A DNA stretch of 5,027 nt from Verrucomicrobiota bacterium (GTDB lineage: Bacteria > Verrucomicrobiota > Verrucomicrobiia > Limisphaerales > CAZBKV01), in the NCBI GenBank assembly GCA_021160185.1, contig JAGHDA010000134.1, positions 1 to 5,027 on the forward strand, in the 5' to 3' direction. Positions within the stretch are counted from its first letter, which is position 1. Every line of letters starts with the position of its first letter. Below the pieces are notes generated by a model. The model was not told where the DNA came from. It did no database searches and was given only the letters and a program-made list of their open reading frames with translations. Shown in pieces: positions 1 to 5,027 of the stretch. The position numbers and the translations under genes are program-made.

Positions 1-143
1 CGCCTGTGCGGCGGCTCGTACGCGCGGGTTGTCCACCCGACGCGCTTGGGTCATCGGCTTGCCGTCTTTCAGAAACTCCCCCTGGTAAAGCAGATCCGCC
101 GAGACCACCGTCCAACCAGCGCGCACGAGCCGCCGCACAGGCG
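1..143. repeat. Inverted repeat at window edge (arms 1-31 and 113-143)
   Basis: Bases 1-31 match the reverse complement of 113-143 at 29 of 31 positions, with mismatches only at bases 20 and 26. The outermost 19 bases (CGCCTGTGCGGCGGCTCGT) are identical. The arms are separated by 81 bases. Both arms lie inside the hydrolase reading frame, and one arm starts exactly at base 1. A coincidence this long is very unlikely. A real hairpin inside a coding region is possible, but a strand-switch chimera or an assembly fold-back at a contig end is the simpler reading. Confidence 0.85.
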
Positions 144-1770
144 CTCGAAGTCCGCCCCCCTCCCGCCACAGGTCCGCCTTGCCCCGGCCGCAGATCCACA
201 CCGCGACGTTTTTAGTCAGCCTCTTTGCCGGCCGGAGTCGCGTCGCCGGAAGCTCCTCTCCATAGGTCGCGTTCCGAAGAAGACCCCATTCCGTCCGGAT
301 CCCCGCCTCCGTCCGCCGGCCCGCAGGCCGCCAGGAGAGCCGCCCTGCGTCCTCGTAGGCGCGTCCGATCACCGCCGCCCACGCGGGCCGGTAGAGCGCA
401 AGGAACCCTCGCCCGTCCTCCCAGCTTGCCCGGAGTTGTTTTTCGGCGTCTTGCGTCAGCCATTTGCAAATCCGCCGCTCGACTTCAGGACCGTCTTTGG
501 GGCGGGGATGTTCTGCGTCCCAAACAGTTAGTTCTTCCGCCGCAAGCCGGCGATAGTCCCGCTCCGGCGGAGTTGCTTGCAGCCCGGGCATGAGGAACCG
601 GCGCATCCACTCGTACATCGCCGCGCGGCTCTGGGCGTTATAGTTGTGACCGAACTGCAGAAACGGAAAGAGAGCCGTCTTCTCCGGCGCGCCGAGGAGG
701 GCGTAAAGCCGCTTGAGTTGCGGGAAACCTTTGACGGGCATTTCCCGGGTCCAATCGTTGGCGCACGTCATCCCCAACGGCTTGGGCGCAAACAGCGCGG
801 CGATCTCGACGTTTCCCGTCCCGATCCGCAAACCGCAAGCGTTCTCGCAGGTGCAGCCTCCCTGCATCGCGGTGGAGACCATCACCGCCGGAAAGGCTGC
901 GGCGGGGCGAGGGTCCACGGCGCAGAGGATGAACGTCTGCGTGCCGCCCCCGCTGGCGCCGGTCACGCCGATCCGGCCGGGATCCACATCAGGCAGCTCG
1001 CAAAGGAAATCCAAGGATCGAAACGAATCCAACGTCTGAAGCCCCATGATGCTTTGGTAGCGCATTTCGGCCTGAGGGCTGAAAAACCCCCAGTTTTCCG
1101 GATCGTTCATCTCCGGCCGTTGCTTGGCGAACCGATGGGCCACGGCGGCCGGGATCTGCACACTGTCCGCGTAGCCGATCATGTCGTAGGAAAAAACCAC
1201 GAATCCCATCCGCGCCAAGTGTACGCAGCGGGCCTGGATCGGGTTGCGCCCTCCCTCGAGAAACTTTTCCGCTCCTTCCTCCACTGCTTTGCGCACGGCC
1301 GCTTCGCCCATGTCGTGGAAGCGCCCGTTAGCCCAGTGCCCATGCGGGCAGAGGACGGCCGGGCGGGGCGGCAGACCGCGCGCGGGCCGGTACAGATTCC
1401 CGGTCACATAAAAGCCGGGGAGACTTTCAAAATAAACCTTCTGGACCGTGTAATCGCCCATATCCCGCAGCCCGTAGATCCTGGGCCGCAAAGACGCGCG
1501 GGAAGGCGTCGGCCACAGGCCAAGCACAATCCGGAGGCGGCGGCGCAAGGCCTCGGCTCGCCGCCGCCACGCTTCGGCGTCGCTCGGCGGGCGGAAGGAA
1601 AAATAGCCGTTTAGATCCTTCAGCGGCCCCAATCGCGCATCGTTCGGAACCTGGCCGGGAGGCAGCGCCCGAGGCGCTTCAGCCCGGAGCCGCGACCCGC
1701 ACGCGATCGCCGCCATGCACGCCAAAACCCATCCGGCGGAAATCGCTTTGCGCATTGTTTTGCTTCCCAT
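1..1770 (-). CDS. Secreted alpha/beta hydrolase (acetylxylan-esterase-like), 3' end beyond window
   Basis: The frame is open for 590 codons from ATG 1770 to the left edge, with no stop in the window. The start is set by a GGAGGAGG Shine-Dalgarno 9 bases upstream; a second in-frame ATG at 1755 is less well spaced. Residues 1-30 form a signal peptide: basic start, hydrophobic core, then a possible lipobox-like AIAC at 21-24 or a signal peptidase I site near A30. Residues 110-400 look like an alpha/beta hydrolase domain: CPHGHW (141-146) as the oxyanion-hole strand, the nucleophile elbow GASGGG with Ser273, a likely acid Asp339 in ANDW, and a likely catalytic His375 in GHNYN. A cysteine cluster lies at C306, C308 and C312. 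A second hydrolase-like half begins near residue 520 (NVAVWICG, then GWTVVSADLLYQGEF) and runs off the window. The resemblance is to planctomycete/verrucomicrobial xylan-esterase or Abhydrolase_7-type proteins, which suggests extracytoplasmic ester cleavage on carbohydrates. The substrate is inferred. The last seven or so residues may be artefactual because of the inverted repeat. Confidence 0.88.
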   Translation of the reverse strand, partial: MGSKTMRKAISAGWVLACMAAIACGSRLRAEAPRALPPGQVPNDARLGPLKDLNGYFSFRPPSDAEAWRRRAEALRRRLRIVLGLWPTPSRASLRPRIYGLRDMGDYTVQKVYFESLPGFYVTGNLYRPARGLPPRPAVLCPHGHWANGRFHDMGEAAVRKAVEEGAEKFLEGGRNPIQARCVHLARMGFVVFSYDMIGYADSVQIPAAVAHRFAKQRPEMNDPENWGFFSPQAEMRYQSIMGLQTLDSFRSLDFLCELPDVDPGRIGVTGASGGGTQTFILCAVDPRPAAAFPAVMVSTAMQGGCTCENACGLRIGTGNVEIAALFAPKPLGMTCANDWTREMPVKGFPQLKRLYALLGAPEKTALFPFLQFGHNYNAQSRAAMYEWMRRFLMPGLQATPPERDYRRLAAEELTVWDAEHPRPKDGPEVERRICKWLTQDAEKQLRASWEDGRGFLALYRPAWAAVIGRAYEDAGRLSWRPAGRRTEAGIRTEWGLLRNATYGEELPATRLRPAKRLTKNVAVWICGRGKADLWREGGGLRAPVRRLVRAGWTVVSADLLYQGEFLKDGKPMTQARRVDNPRVRAAAQA

Positions 1771-1779
1771 CTCTCAAAA

Positions 1780-1787
1780 CCTCCTCC
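1780..1787 (-). promoter_or_regulatory. Strong Shine-Dalgarno for the hydrolase gene
   Basis: On the minus strand the 20-base gap after the prepilin stop codon carries GGAGGAGG, 9 bases before ATG 1770. It is the strongest ribosome binding site in the window and decides the hydrolase start. It fits translation of the hydrolase as the downstream gene of a two-gene transcript. Confidence 0.85.
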
Positions 1788-1790
1788 GGC

Positions 1791-2690
1791 TTATTTCAAC
1801 GGGAGAAACGGCACCCGATCGGCCCACCACTTGAAATCCTGGCGTCCCAAGTCATCTAGAGGGATCTGTCTCCAGGCATACTGCACCGGGCGAATCGTCG
1901 TCCGGCTCAGCCACTTATGGATCTCGGAGTGGCCGTCGGTGAAAGCGAAACCGCATGCGCCGTTGTGATAGGAGGCGGGAATGTCGCCCCACCATCGGGC
2001 GGTGGGGCTGTTGATGAAGTAGCCGTCGTTGATGGAGTCGCCGTGCTCGTCCAACGCCACCCAGGTCATCGAAGGGTTGGGCACATCGGTGATTTTCATG
2101 AACTGCCGATAGCCGCGGATCAGGGCGTTCTCCCCATGGATCGTCGGGTCGTCGGGGTTGTAGGCGTCGAAGCGTCCGAAGAAGGCGTTCATGGAGTAGC
2201 TCCGCAGCCGCTGCCTCCAACCCTTCGCGCGTTGGGCGGAGCTGAGGTATTTGTCGGCCGGGCATTTATAGATGCCTAGGGCGTTGGCAGTGTAATTGGC
2301 CAGGACTCCGTTCAGGACCCAGGCCACATTGGTGTTGCTCCGGTCCGCCGTGCCGTCGCTCGCGCCCCAGGTCATTACGTTGTTGACCCAGTTTCGGAAA
2401 GTGCCTTGATCGATCTCGTTGATCGTTTCGTTGACGCCGAAATTGTTCGCGACCCGCTCGTTGAAATCTCCGGCGTACAACTGCCACGCGGTCATTAACT
2501 GCCGCGAGTTGCTCATGCAACCGATGGCTTGGGCCTTGGCTTTCGCTTTGGACAAAGCGGGCAGGAGCATCCCCGCAAGGATGGCGATGATCGCGATCAC
2601 CACCAACAGTTCGATGAGCGTGAACGCTCGGCCCCGCCGCTTCGCCCGGCTTGAAACGATCCCTCCCGCCGGAAAACGCGCTTTCTTCAT
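1791..2690 (-). CDS. Prepilin-type N-terminal cleavage/methylation protein with H-X9-DG motif
   Basis: This 299-residue protein has the class III (type IV pilin / type II secretion pseudopilin) signal. A basic leader, residues 1-22 (ending KRRGRA), is followed by FTLIELLVVIAIIAILAG, residues 23-40. Cleavage by prepilin peptidase is predicted between A22 and F23; Ala replaces the more usual Gly at -1, and the required Glu at mature position 5 is E27. The hydrophobic helix runs into MLLPALSKAKAKAQ (41-54). The rest is an extracytoplasmic domain with YKCPAD (141-146), SYSMNAFFG (164-172) and a C-terminal H-X9-DG signature (H242, D252-G253). This layout matches the large DUF1559-like/H-X9-DG family abundant in Verrucomicrobia and Planctomycetes, whose members may act in pseudopilus-like structures or surface display; the exact role is unknown. 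An in-frame TAG lies 24 bases upstream of ATG 2690 and the next Met is residue 41, so the start is well fixed. Only a weak GAGAG precedes it. The hydrolase follows after 20 bases, suggesting an operon. Confidence 0.93.
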   Translation of the reverse strand: MKKARFPAGGIVSSRAKRRGRAFTLIELLVVIAIIAILAGMLLPALSKAKAKAQAIGCMSNSRQLMTAWQLYAGDFNERVANNFGVNETINEIDQGTFRNWVNNVMTWGASDGTADRSNTNVAWVLNGVLANYTANALGIYKCPADKYLSSAQRAKGWRQRLRSYSMNAFFGRFDAYNPDDPTIHGENALIRGYRQFMKITDVPNPSMTWVALDEHGDSINDGYFINSPTARWWGDIPASYHNGACGFAFTDGHSEIHKWLSRTTIRPVQYAWRQIPLDDLGRQDFKWWADRVPFLPLK

Positions 2691-2741
2691 AATCTCTCGA
2701 GTTGGCTGATTGCTCTACAAACGTTTGGGCTGTCCCCCGCC

Positions 2742-2757
2742 TCAACTCATGTCAACT
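2742..2757 (-). promoter_or_regulatory. Possible direct-repeat operator upstream of the prepilin gene
   Basis: In the 117-base gap between the zinc-ribbon gene and the prepilin gene, the minus strand carries AGTTGA-CATG-AGTTGA: two identical hexamers with a 10-base period, one helical turn. The first overlaps a consensus-like TTGACA (2755-2750), but no convincing -10 hexamer sits 16-18 bases further on. It could be a regulator site or chance. Confidence 0.2.
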
Positions 2758-2807
2758 TTCCCGGCTTCTCGCCGTCGGCGACGCTCCGCTCCTCCCCGCT
2801 TGCCTTC

Positions 2808-4277
2808 TCACCTGAAGCCGCTTTGGCCCGCGCCTTGGAACGTCATGGAAACCCCCATCTGCTTGATAGCCTCCACAACCTGGGGATCGAAAAGACTCGG
2901 GGCAAGGCGCAGCGAAAGCTTCACTTCAGCGCCGGCGGCGGCGGCCGAGAGGCTGTTCAAGGTTTCTTGAAGGGCGGCGAAAAGCGGCGGCGGAAGCATG
3001 GCCGCCATCCCGGCAAAGCCCTGCCGGGCCTGATTAAGCTGCTCCTGCAAGGCGGCGGCCACTTCCCGCGCCCCGGCCTCGTCTTTACAAGTCAAGAGCG
3101 CGCGCGCCGCCAGCGTGTCAGTCGCCTGAAGGCCGAACGCCCCTCCGACAACCTGTTCGTCCAGAAGCCGCTGGAGGCGGTTGGTGGCGGGAGTCGAGCC
3201 CTCCCGAAATTGTCGGAGCGTCTCGGCCGCAGGCGCAAGCGCGACTACCAACTGGCACTCCCGCCCCAACGCCTCCGCAGAAGGCGGCGGCGCGCCTGGC
3301 TTGGGCCCCCGGGCAAGGGCCGCTTTCAGATCCTCCTCCGCGCCGAGCAGAATCGTTTGTGGATCTGCAAAACAAACCGCCAGGGGAACAGGATTGTTCG
3401 TAAATGTGAGCCGATGGCACGGCTTGCCCGCCAACTCGACCTTCTCATGCCGCATCGCCAAGTCCATCAAACCGGCAACCTGGTCGGGGTTGTACGGCTT
3501 GCGCGTCCGAACCACCGCCAATCCCGCGTCCCAGCCTCCCGCCGCGCCGCCCAAATTCATCCCGATCCCCCCTGCGCCGCTCCAGGAGCCGCCGCCGGCC
3601 GACTCGGCAATGGCCGCCAGATTGGTCGCCGCCAGCGCGACCGACTCGATGTCCGCGATGTCCAATCCCGTCATCTGCCGGAACATCACCTGAAACTGCT
3701 TTGCCTGAGGACCGGAGCGTTCCAGAAGCTTCTGAACCAAAGGCGCTTGCCAAATGTCGCCGACGCGCAGGATCGCCAGAAACTCCGCGGCGGGGGGGGC
3801 GTAGGGAATGCCTCCCGAGGCCGCCGGCGCCGCGGGCGCCTCAGGCGGGGGACCTTTGGCCAGCTCCTGCTTGGCAAGCGCGCGGCTCGGCTCAGGAGGC
3901 AAGACGGTTCCGCCGGCGGCTTCCTTCCCGCTTCGCTTAGGCAGAAAATAGATCGCCGCCGCCGCAAGCAAGATCAGGAGCAGGCCTCCCGCCCCCAACA
4001 GCAGAGGCAGAGGCACAGCGCGCTTTGGCGGCGCGGGGGCAGGCGGCAACTCTTCCGGAACCGGCTCGGAAACCGATAGGGACGCGGGAGAAGGCGTGGC
4101 TTGCAGAGTCGCCGAGAGTTCCGGAGCCACCGGCAGCCCTTCCGGCCCGAAGTTGTTCGGCGAAGGCGCGCGAATTTCCGCCCCGCAAGCGGGACACTTG
4201 ATGGCATCGCCCGACCGATTAGTCTCGATCCGAAGATGCTGCCCGCACCTGCCGCAAACGAATTTAAAATCACTCAT
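2808..4277 (-). CDS. Zinc-ribbon, single-TM protein with extracytoplasmic domain, function unknown
   Basis: The product has 489 residues from ATG 4277 (MSDFKFVCGRCGQ). An in-frame ATG at 4352 would add 25 residues, but the added sequence does not look like part of a zinc ribbon, overlaps the likely promoter, and ignores the AGGGGAG at 4295-4289, 11 bases before ATG 4277. Residues 8-31 carry two CxxC knuckles (C8, C11, C28, C31), a zinc-ribbon fold. A Pro/Ala/Glu-rich linker follows (about 50-86), then one transmembrane helix (about 88-112, PLLLGAGGLLLILLAAAAIY) flanked by KR on both sides, and a second Pro/Ala-rich linker to about 163. The C-terminal domain (about 164-489) begins with AEFLAILRVGDIW and contains a Gly-rich stretch (227-252) and several Ala/Leu-rich amphipathic helices. 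It loosely recalls DUF3352-like proteins, but I cannot confirm this. By charge the ribbon should be cytoplasmic and the large domain outside. It could link a cytoplasmic partner to an envelope function; no enzyme motif is visible. It is divergent from rpmE. Confidence 0.85.
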   Translation of the reverse strand: MSDFKFVCGRCGQHLRIETNRSGDAIKCPACGAEIRAPSPNNFGPEGLPVAPELSATLQATPSPASLSVSEPVPEELPPAPAPPKRAVPLPLLLGAGGLLLILLAAAAIYFLPKRSGKEAAGGTVLPPEPSRALAKQELAKGPPPEAPAAPAASGGIPYAPPAAEFLAILRVGDIWQAPLVQKLLERSGPQAKQFQVMFRQMTGLDIADIESVALAATNLAAIAESAGGGSWSGAGGIGMNLGGAAGGWDAGLAVVRTRKPYNPDQVAGLMDLAMRHEKVELAGKPCHRLTFTNNPVPLAVCFADPQTILLGAEEDLKAALARGPKPGAPPPSAEALGRECQLVVALAPAAETLRQFREGSTPATNRLQRLLDEQVVGGAFGLQATDTLAARALLTCKDEAGAREVAAALQEQLNQARQGFAGMAAMLPPPLFAALQETLNSLSAAAAGAEVKLSLRLAPSLFDPQVVEAIKQMGVSMTFQGAGQSGFR

Positions 4278-4288
4278 AACGCGCTTTG

Positions 4289-4295
4289 CTCCCCT
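4289..4295 (-). promoter_or_regulatory. Shine-Dalgarno deciding the zinc-ribbon gene start
   Basis: The minus strand reads AGGGGAG 11 bases before ATG 4277, a little long but usable. It supports the MSDFKF start over the in-frame ATG at 4352. Confidence 0.6.
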
Positions 4296-4323
4296 GCTCG
4301 TTGTTGCGGACGATGTGCAAGAA

Positions 4324-4352
4324 AGCTTACTGACTCCCCCGCCGGCCGGCAA
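4324..4352 (-). promoter_or_regulatory. Predicted promoter of the zinc-ribbon gene
   Basis: The minus strand has TTGCCG (4352-4347) and TAAGCT (4329-4324) separated by 17 bases, a sigma-70-like layout. Transcription would begin near 4317, giving a leader of about 40 bases before ATG 4277. The boxes are close to those proposed for rpmE on the other strand (TTGCCA/TAAGGT), which raises trust slightly. Both are reading-by-eye predictions. Confidence 0.45.
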
Positions 4353-4376
4353 GCGCTTATCCGCGGCGAAAAATTC

Positions 4377-4404
4377 TTGCCATGCCGCTTCCGAACCGTA
4401 AGGT
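4377..4404 (+). promoter_or_regulatory. Predicted promoter of rpmE-prfA
   Basis: TTGCCA (4377-4382) and TAAGGT (4399-4404) are 16 bases apart, with an A/T-rich stretch (4369-4376) just upstream that could act as an UP element. Transcription would begin near 4411, about 31 bases before the preferred rpmE start at 4442. If correct, this excludes the in-frame ATG at 4382, which lies in the -35 box. Confidence 0.45.
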
Positions 4405-4441
4405 TAGGGGCTTGCGCGTTCTGAAGGCGCGCTTTGCTCCT

Positions 4442-4705
4442 ATGAAGGAAGGGATCCATCCGAAATACGAAGAGGCGGTTGTGCGTTGCGCGTGCGGGAA
4501 CACCTTCAAGACCCGTTCGACGCGACGGGAGATTGTGGTGGGCATTTGCAACCGGTGCCACCCGTTCTACACCGGGCAACAGAAGTTTGTGGACACGGCG
4601 GGCCGGGTGGACAAGTTCCAGCAGCGCATCGCCAAAACCAAGGCCATCCGCAAGCAACTGGAAGAAGCCTCCAAGTCCTCCAAGAGGGGAAGAAAGCGGC
4701 GGTAG
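4442..4705 (+). CDS. rpmE: 50S ribosomal protein L31, zinc-binding (C+) type
   Basis: The product has 87 residues beginning MKEGIHPKYEEAVVRCACGN, the standard bacterial L31 start. C16, C18, C36 and C39 (CxC and CNRCH) form the zinc site of the C+ form. HPFYTGQQKFVDTAGRVDKF (40-59) is the family's conserved core. L31 sits on the large subunit near the central protuberance and contributes to the bridge with the small subunit. The frame extends up to an ATG at 4382 (20 extra basic residues), but that codon has no Shine-Dalgarno and lies in the predicted -35 box, so 4442 is preferred; a GAAGG at 4423-4427 precedes it at a long 14-base spacing. The C-terminus has a lysine/arginine-rich tail (about 65-87, ending KRGRKRR), making it longer than the 70-residue E. 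coli protein. prfA follows after 78 bases, a common bacterial order. L31 C+ forms are often zinc-regulated, but no Zur site was recognised here. Confidence 0.96.
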   Translation: MKEGIHPKYEEAVVRCACGNTFKTRSTRREIVVGICNRCHPFYTGQQKFVDTAGRVDKFQQRIAKTKAIRKQLEEASKSSKRGRKRR

Positions 4706-4722
4706 CGAAGCAAGCTTCCACA

Positions 4723-4754
4723 CGCCCGCCCGGCCCGGAAGGGCTCGGCGGGCG
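4723..4754 (+). terminator. Strong hairpin between rpmE and prfA (attenuator or terminator-like)
   Basis: CGCCCGCC (4723-4730) pairs perfectly with GGCGGGCG (4747-4754). Inside, after one C-C mismatch and a G-U pair, GCCC (4733-4736) pairs with GGGC (4741-4744) around a GGAA loop (4737-4740), a GNRA tetraloop. No clean U-tract follows (ATTCGTATCGCTTTCC), so efficient rho-independent termination is doubtful. It may reduce read-through into prfA, stabilise the rpmE message end, or affect prfA translation. Confidence 0.6.
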
Positions 4755-4783
4755 ATTCGTATCGCTTTCCGGCCCACCCCGCC

Positions 4784-5027
4784 ATGGACCTGGCCGCGCA
4801 CATTGAGCAACTCCGCCGGCGAGCTCGGGAAACCGAAGAGAGGCTCAGCCAGCCTGAGGTTTTCCAGAGCCCCGCGCGGCTCCGGGAGCTGACCAGAGAA
4901 TTTTCCCGGCTCAAGAGCTGCCTCGAGATGGGCGAACGTTACTTGCAGGCCCAGAGCCAGCTCGCCGACAACCGGAAAATGCTCGAGACCGAGCAGGATC
5001 CCGAGCTGCAGGCGATGGCCCGGGAAG
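4784..5027 (+). CDS. prfA: Peptide chain release factor 1, N-terminal part only
   Basis: The frame opens at ATG 4784 and is uninterrupted to the right edge: 81 full codons, with about 270 more expected outside. The product begins MDLAAHIEQLRRRARETEER; then come SQPEVFQSPARLRELTREFS (22-41) and the typical EQDPELQAMARE near residues 70-81. This is the helical N-terminal (PCRF) domain of RF1, which reads UAA and UAG stop codons on the ribosome. The PxT codon-recognition motif and GGQ catalytic loop would be downstream. RF2 is less likely: there is no in-frame UGA near codon 25 as in programmed-frameshift prfB, and the rpmE neighbour is typical of prfA. No Shine-Dalgarno is evident in the 20 bases before the ATG, which are pyrimidine-rich. 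Confidence 0.92.
   Translation, partial: MDLAAHIEQLRRRARETEERLSQPEVFQSPARLRELTREFSRLKSCLEMGERYLQAQSQLADNRKMLETEQDPELQAMARE

Larger units (their letters stand above)
4280..4440. repeat. 13-base exact direct repeat flanking the divergent promoters (4280-4292, 4428-4440)
   Basis: CGCGCTTTGCTCC occurs at 4280-4292 and at 4428-4440. The first copy ends 2 bases upstream of the zinc-ribbon ATG (4277), and in that gene's mRNA it overlaps the Shine-Dalgarno. The second ends 1 base before the rpmE ATG (4442). Because the genes diverge, the two mRNA leaders carry complementary versions of the 13-mer. Confidence 0.75.

Noticed and set aside
577..1614. Plus-strand open frame of 345 codons
   Set aside because: It lies wholly antisense to the hydrolase, whose motifs, signal peptide and Shine-Dalgarno are clear. 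The translation is Arg/His/Pro-rich with no recognisable domain, as expected for antisense frames in GC-rich DNA.
2266..2745. Minus-strand frame of 159 codons overlapping the prepilin start
   Set aside because: It is an out-of-frame shadow of the prepilin gene, without the hydrophobic helix or any family motif.
2750..2755. TTGACA on the minus strand as a -35 box for the prepilin gene
   Set aside because: No TATAAT-like hexamer occurs 16-18 bases downstream, so it does not make a promoter by itself.
2769..2781. Palindrome TCGCCG-T-CGGCGA after the zinc-ribbon stop, as a possible terminator
   Set aside because: The 6-base arms around a single base cannot form a full hairpin, the stem is weak, and no U-tract follows on the minus strand.
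2823..4079. Plus-strand open frame of 418 codons
   Set aside because: It is antisense to the zinc-ribbon gene. The translation is low-complexity and Arg-rich with no family features, and the minus-strand product has a clear zinc ribbon and TM helix.
4341..4350. Palindrome GCCGGCCGGC in the divergent intergenic region as an operator
   Set aside because: A ten-base all-GC palindrome is common in GC-rich DNA and there is no flanking symmetry. It lies in the spacer and -35 edge of the minus-strand promoter, but there is too little support to call it a site.
4278..4352. 25-residue N-terminal extension of the zinc-ribbon protein from ATG 4352
   Set aside because: It would precede the zinc ribbon with unrelated sequence, it overlaps the predicted promoter, and a Shine-Dalgarno is placed for ATG 4277.

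Overview
The window reads as a fragment of a GC-rich chromosome from the PVC group, most likely Verrucomicrobiota. The main evidence is a prepilin-type protein with the FTLIELLVVIAIIAILAG leader and an H-X9-DG motif, a family hugely expanded in Verrucomicrobia and Planctomycetes. It sits beside a secreted alpha/beta hydrolase and a zinc-ribbon/one-TM protein, both in styles common in those phyla. This placement comes from remembered family features, not from a search. Both ends cut through genes, so the window may be a whole short contig.

Layout: five protein genes fill almost everything. On the minus strand, right to left, are (i) a zinc-ribbon, single-TM protein of unknown function (4277-2808), (ii) a prepilin-like H-X9-DG protein (2690-1791) and (iii) a secreted alpha/beta hydrolase (1770 to beyond base 1). 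The hydrolase frame is open for 590 codons with no stop in the window, so an ORF caller that requires a stop misses it. On the plus strand are rpmE (ribosomal protein L31, 4442-4705) and the start of prfA (peptide chain release factor 1, 4784 to beyond 5027). rpmE-prfA is a common bacterial translation gene pair. The zinc-ribbon gene and rpmE are divergent and share a 164-base intergenic region with a plausible promoter on each strand.

Function: the right side is housekeeping translation. The left side is envelope or secreted-protein biology. The prepilin-like gene and the hydrolase are 20 bases apart with a strong Shine-Dalgarno between them, so they are probably co-transcribed. The zinc-ribbon gene lies 117 bases upstream of the prepilin gene and may or may not belong to the same transcript.

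The observations most worth a second look are: a near-perfect inverted repeat at the extreme left edge, where the hydrolase reading seems to leave its family pattern and which I suspect is a fold-back or assembly artefact; a strong GNRA-capped hairpin with a competing fold between rpmE and prfA; and a 13-base exact repeat just upstream of both divergent start codons. I see no CRISPR, tRNA, rRNA, insertion sequence, phage or defence gene, and no clear sign of a wholly new system. The least explained gene is the zinc-ribbon membrane protein.
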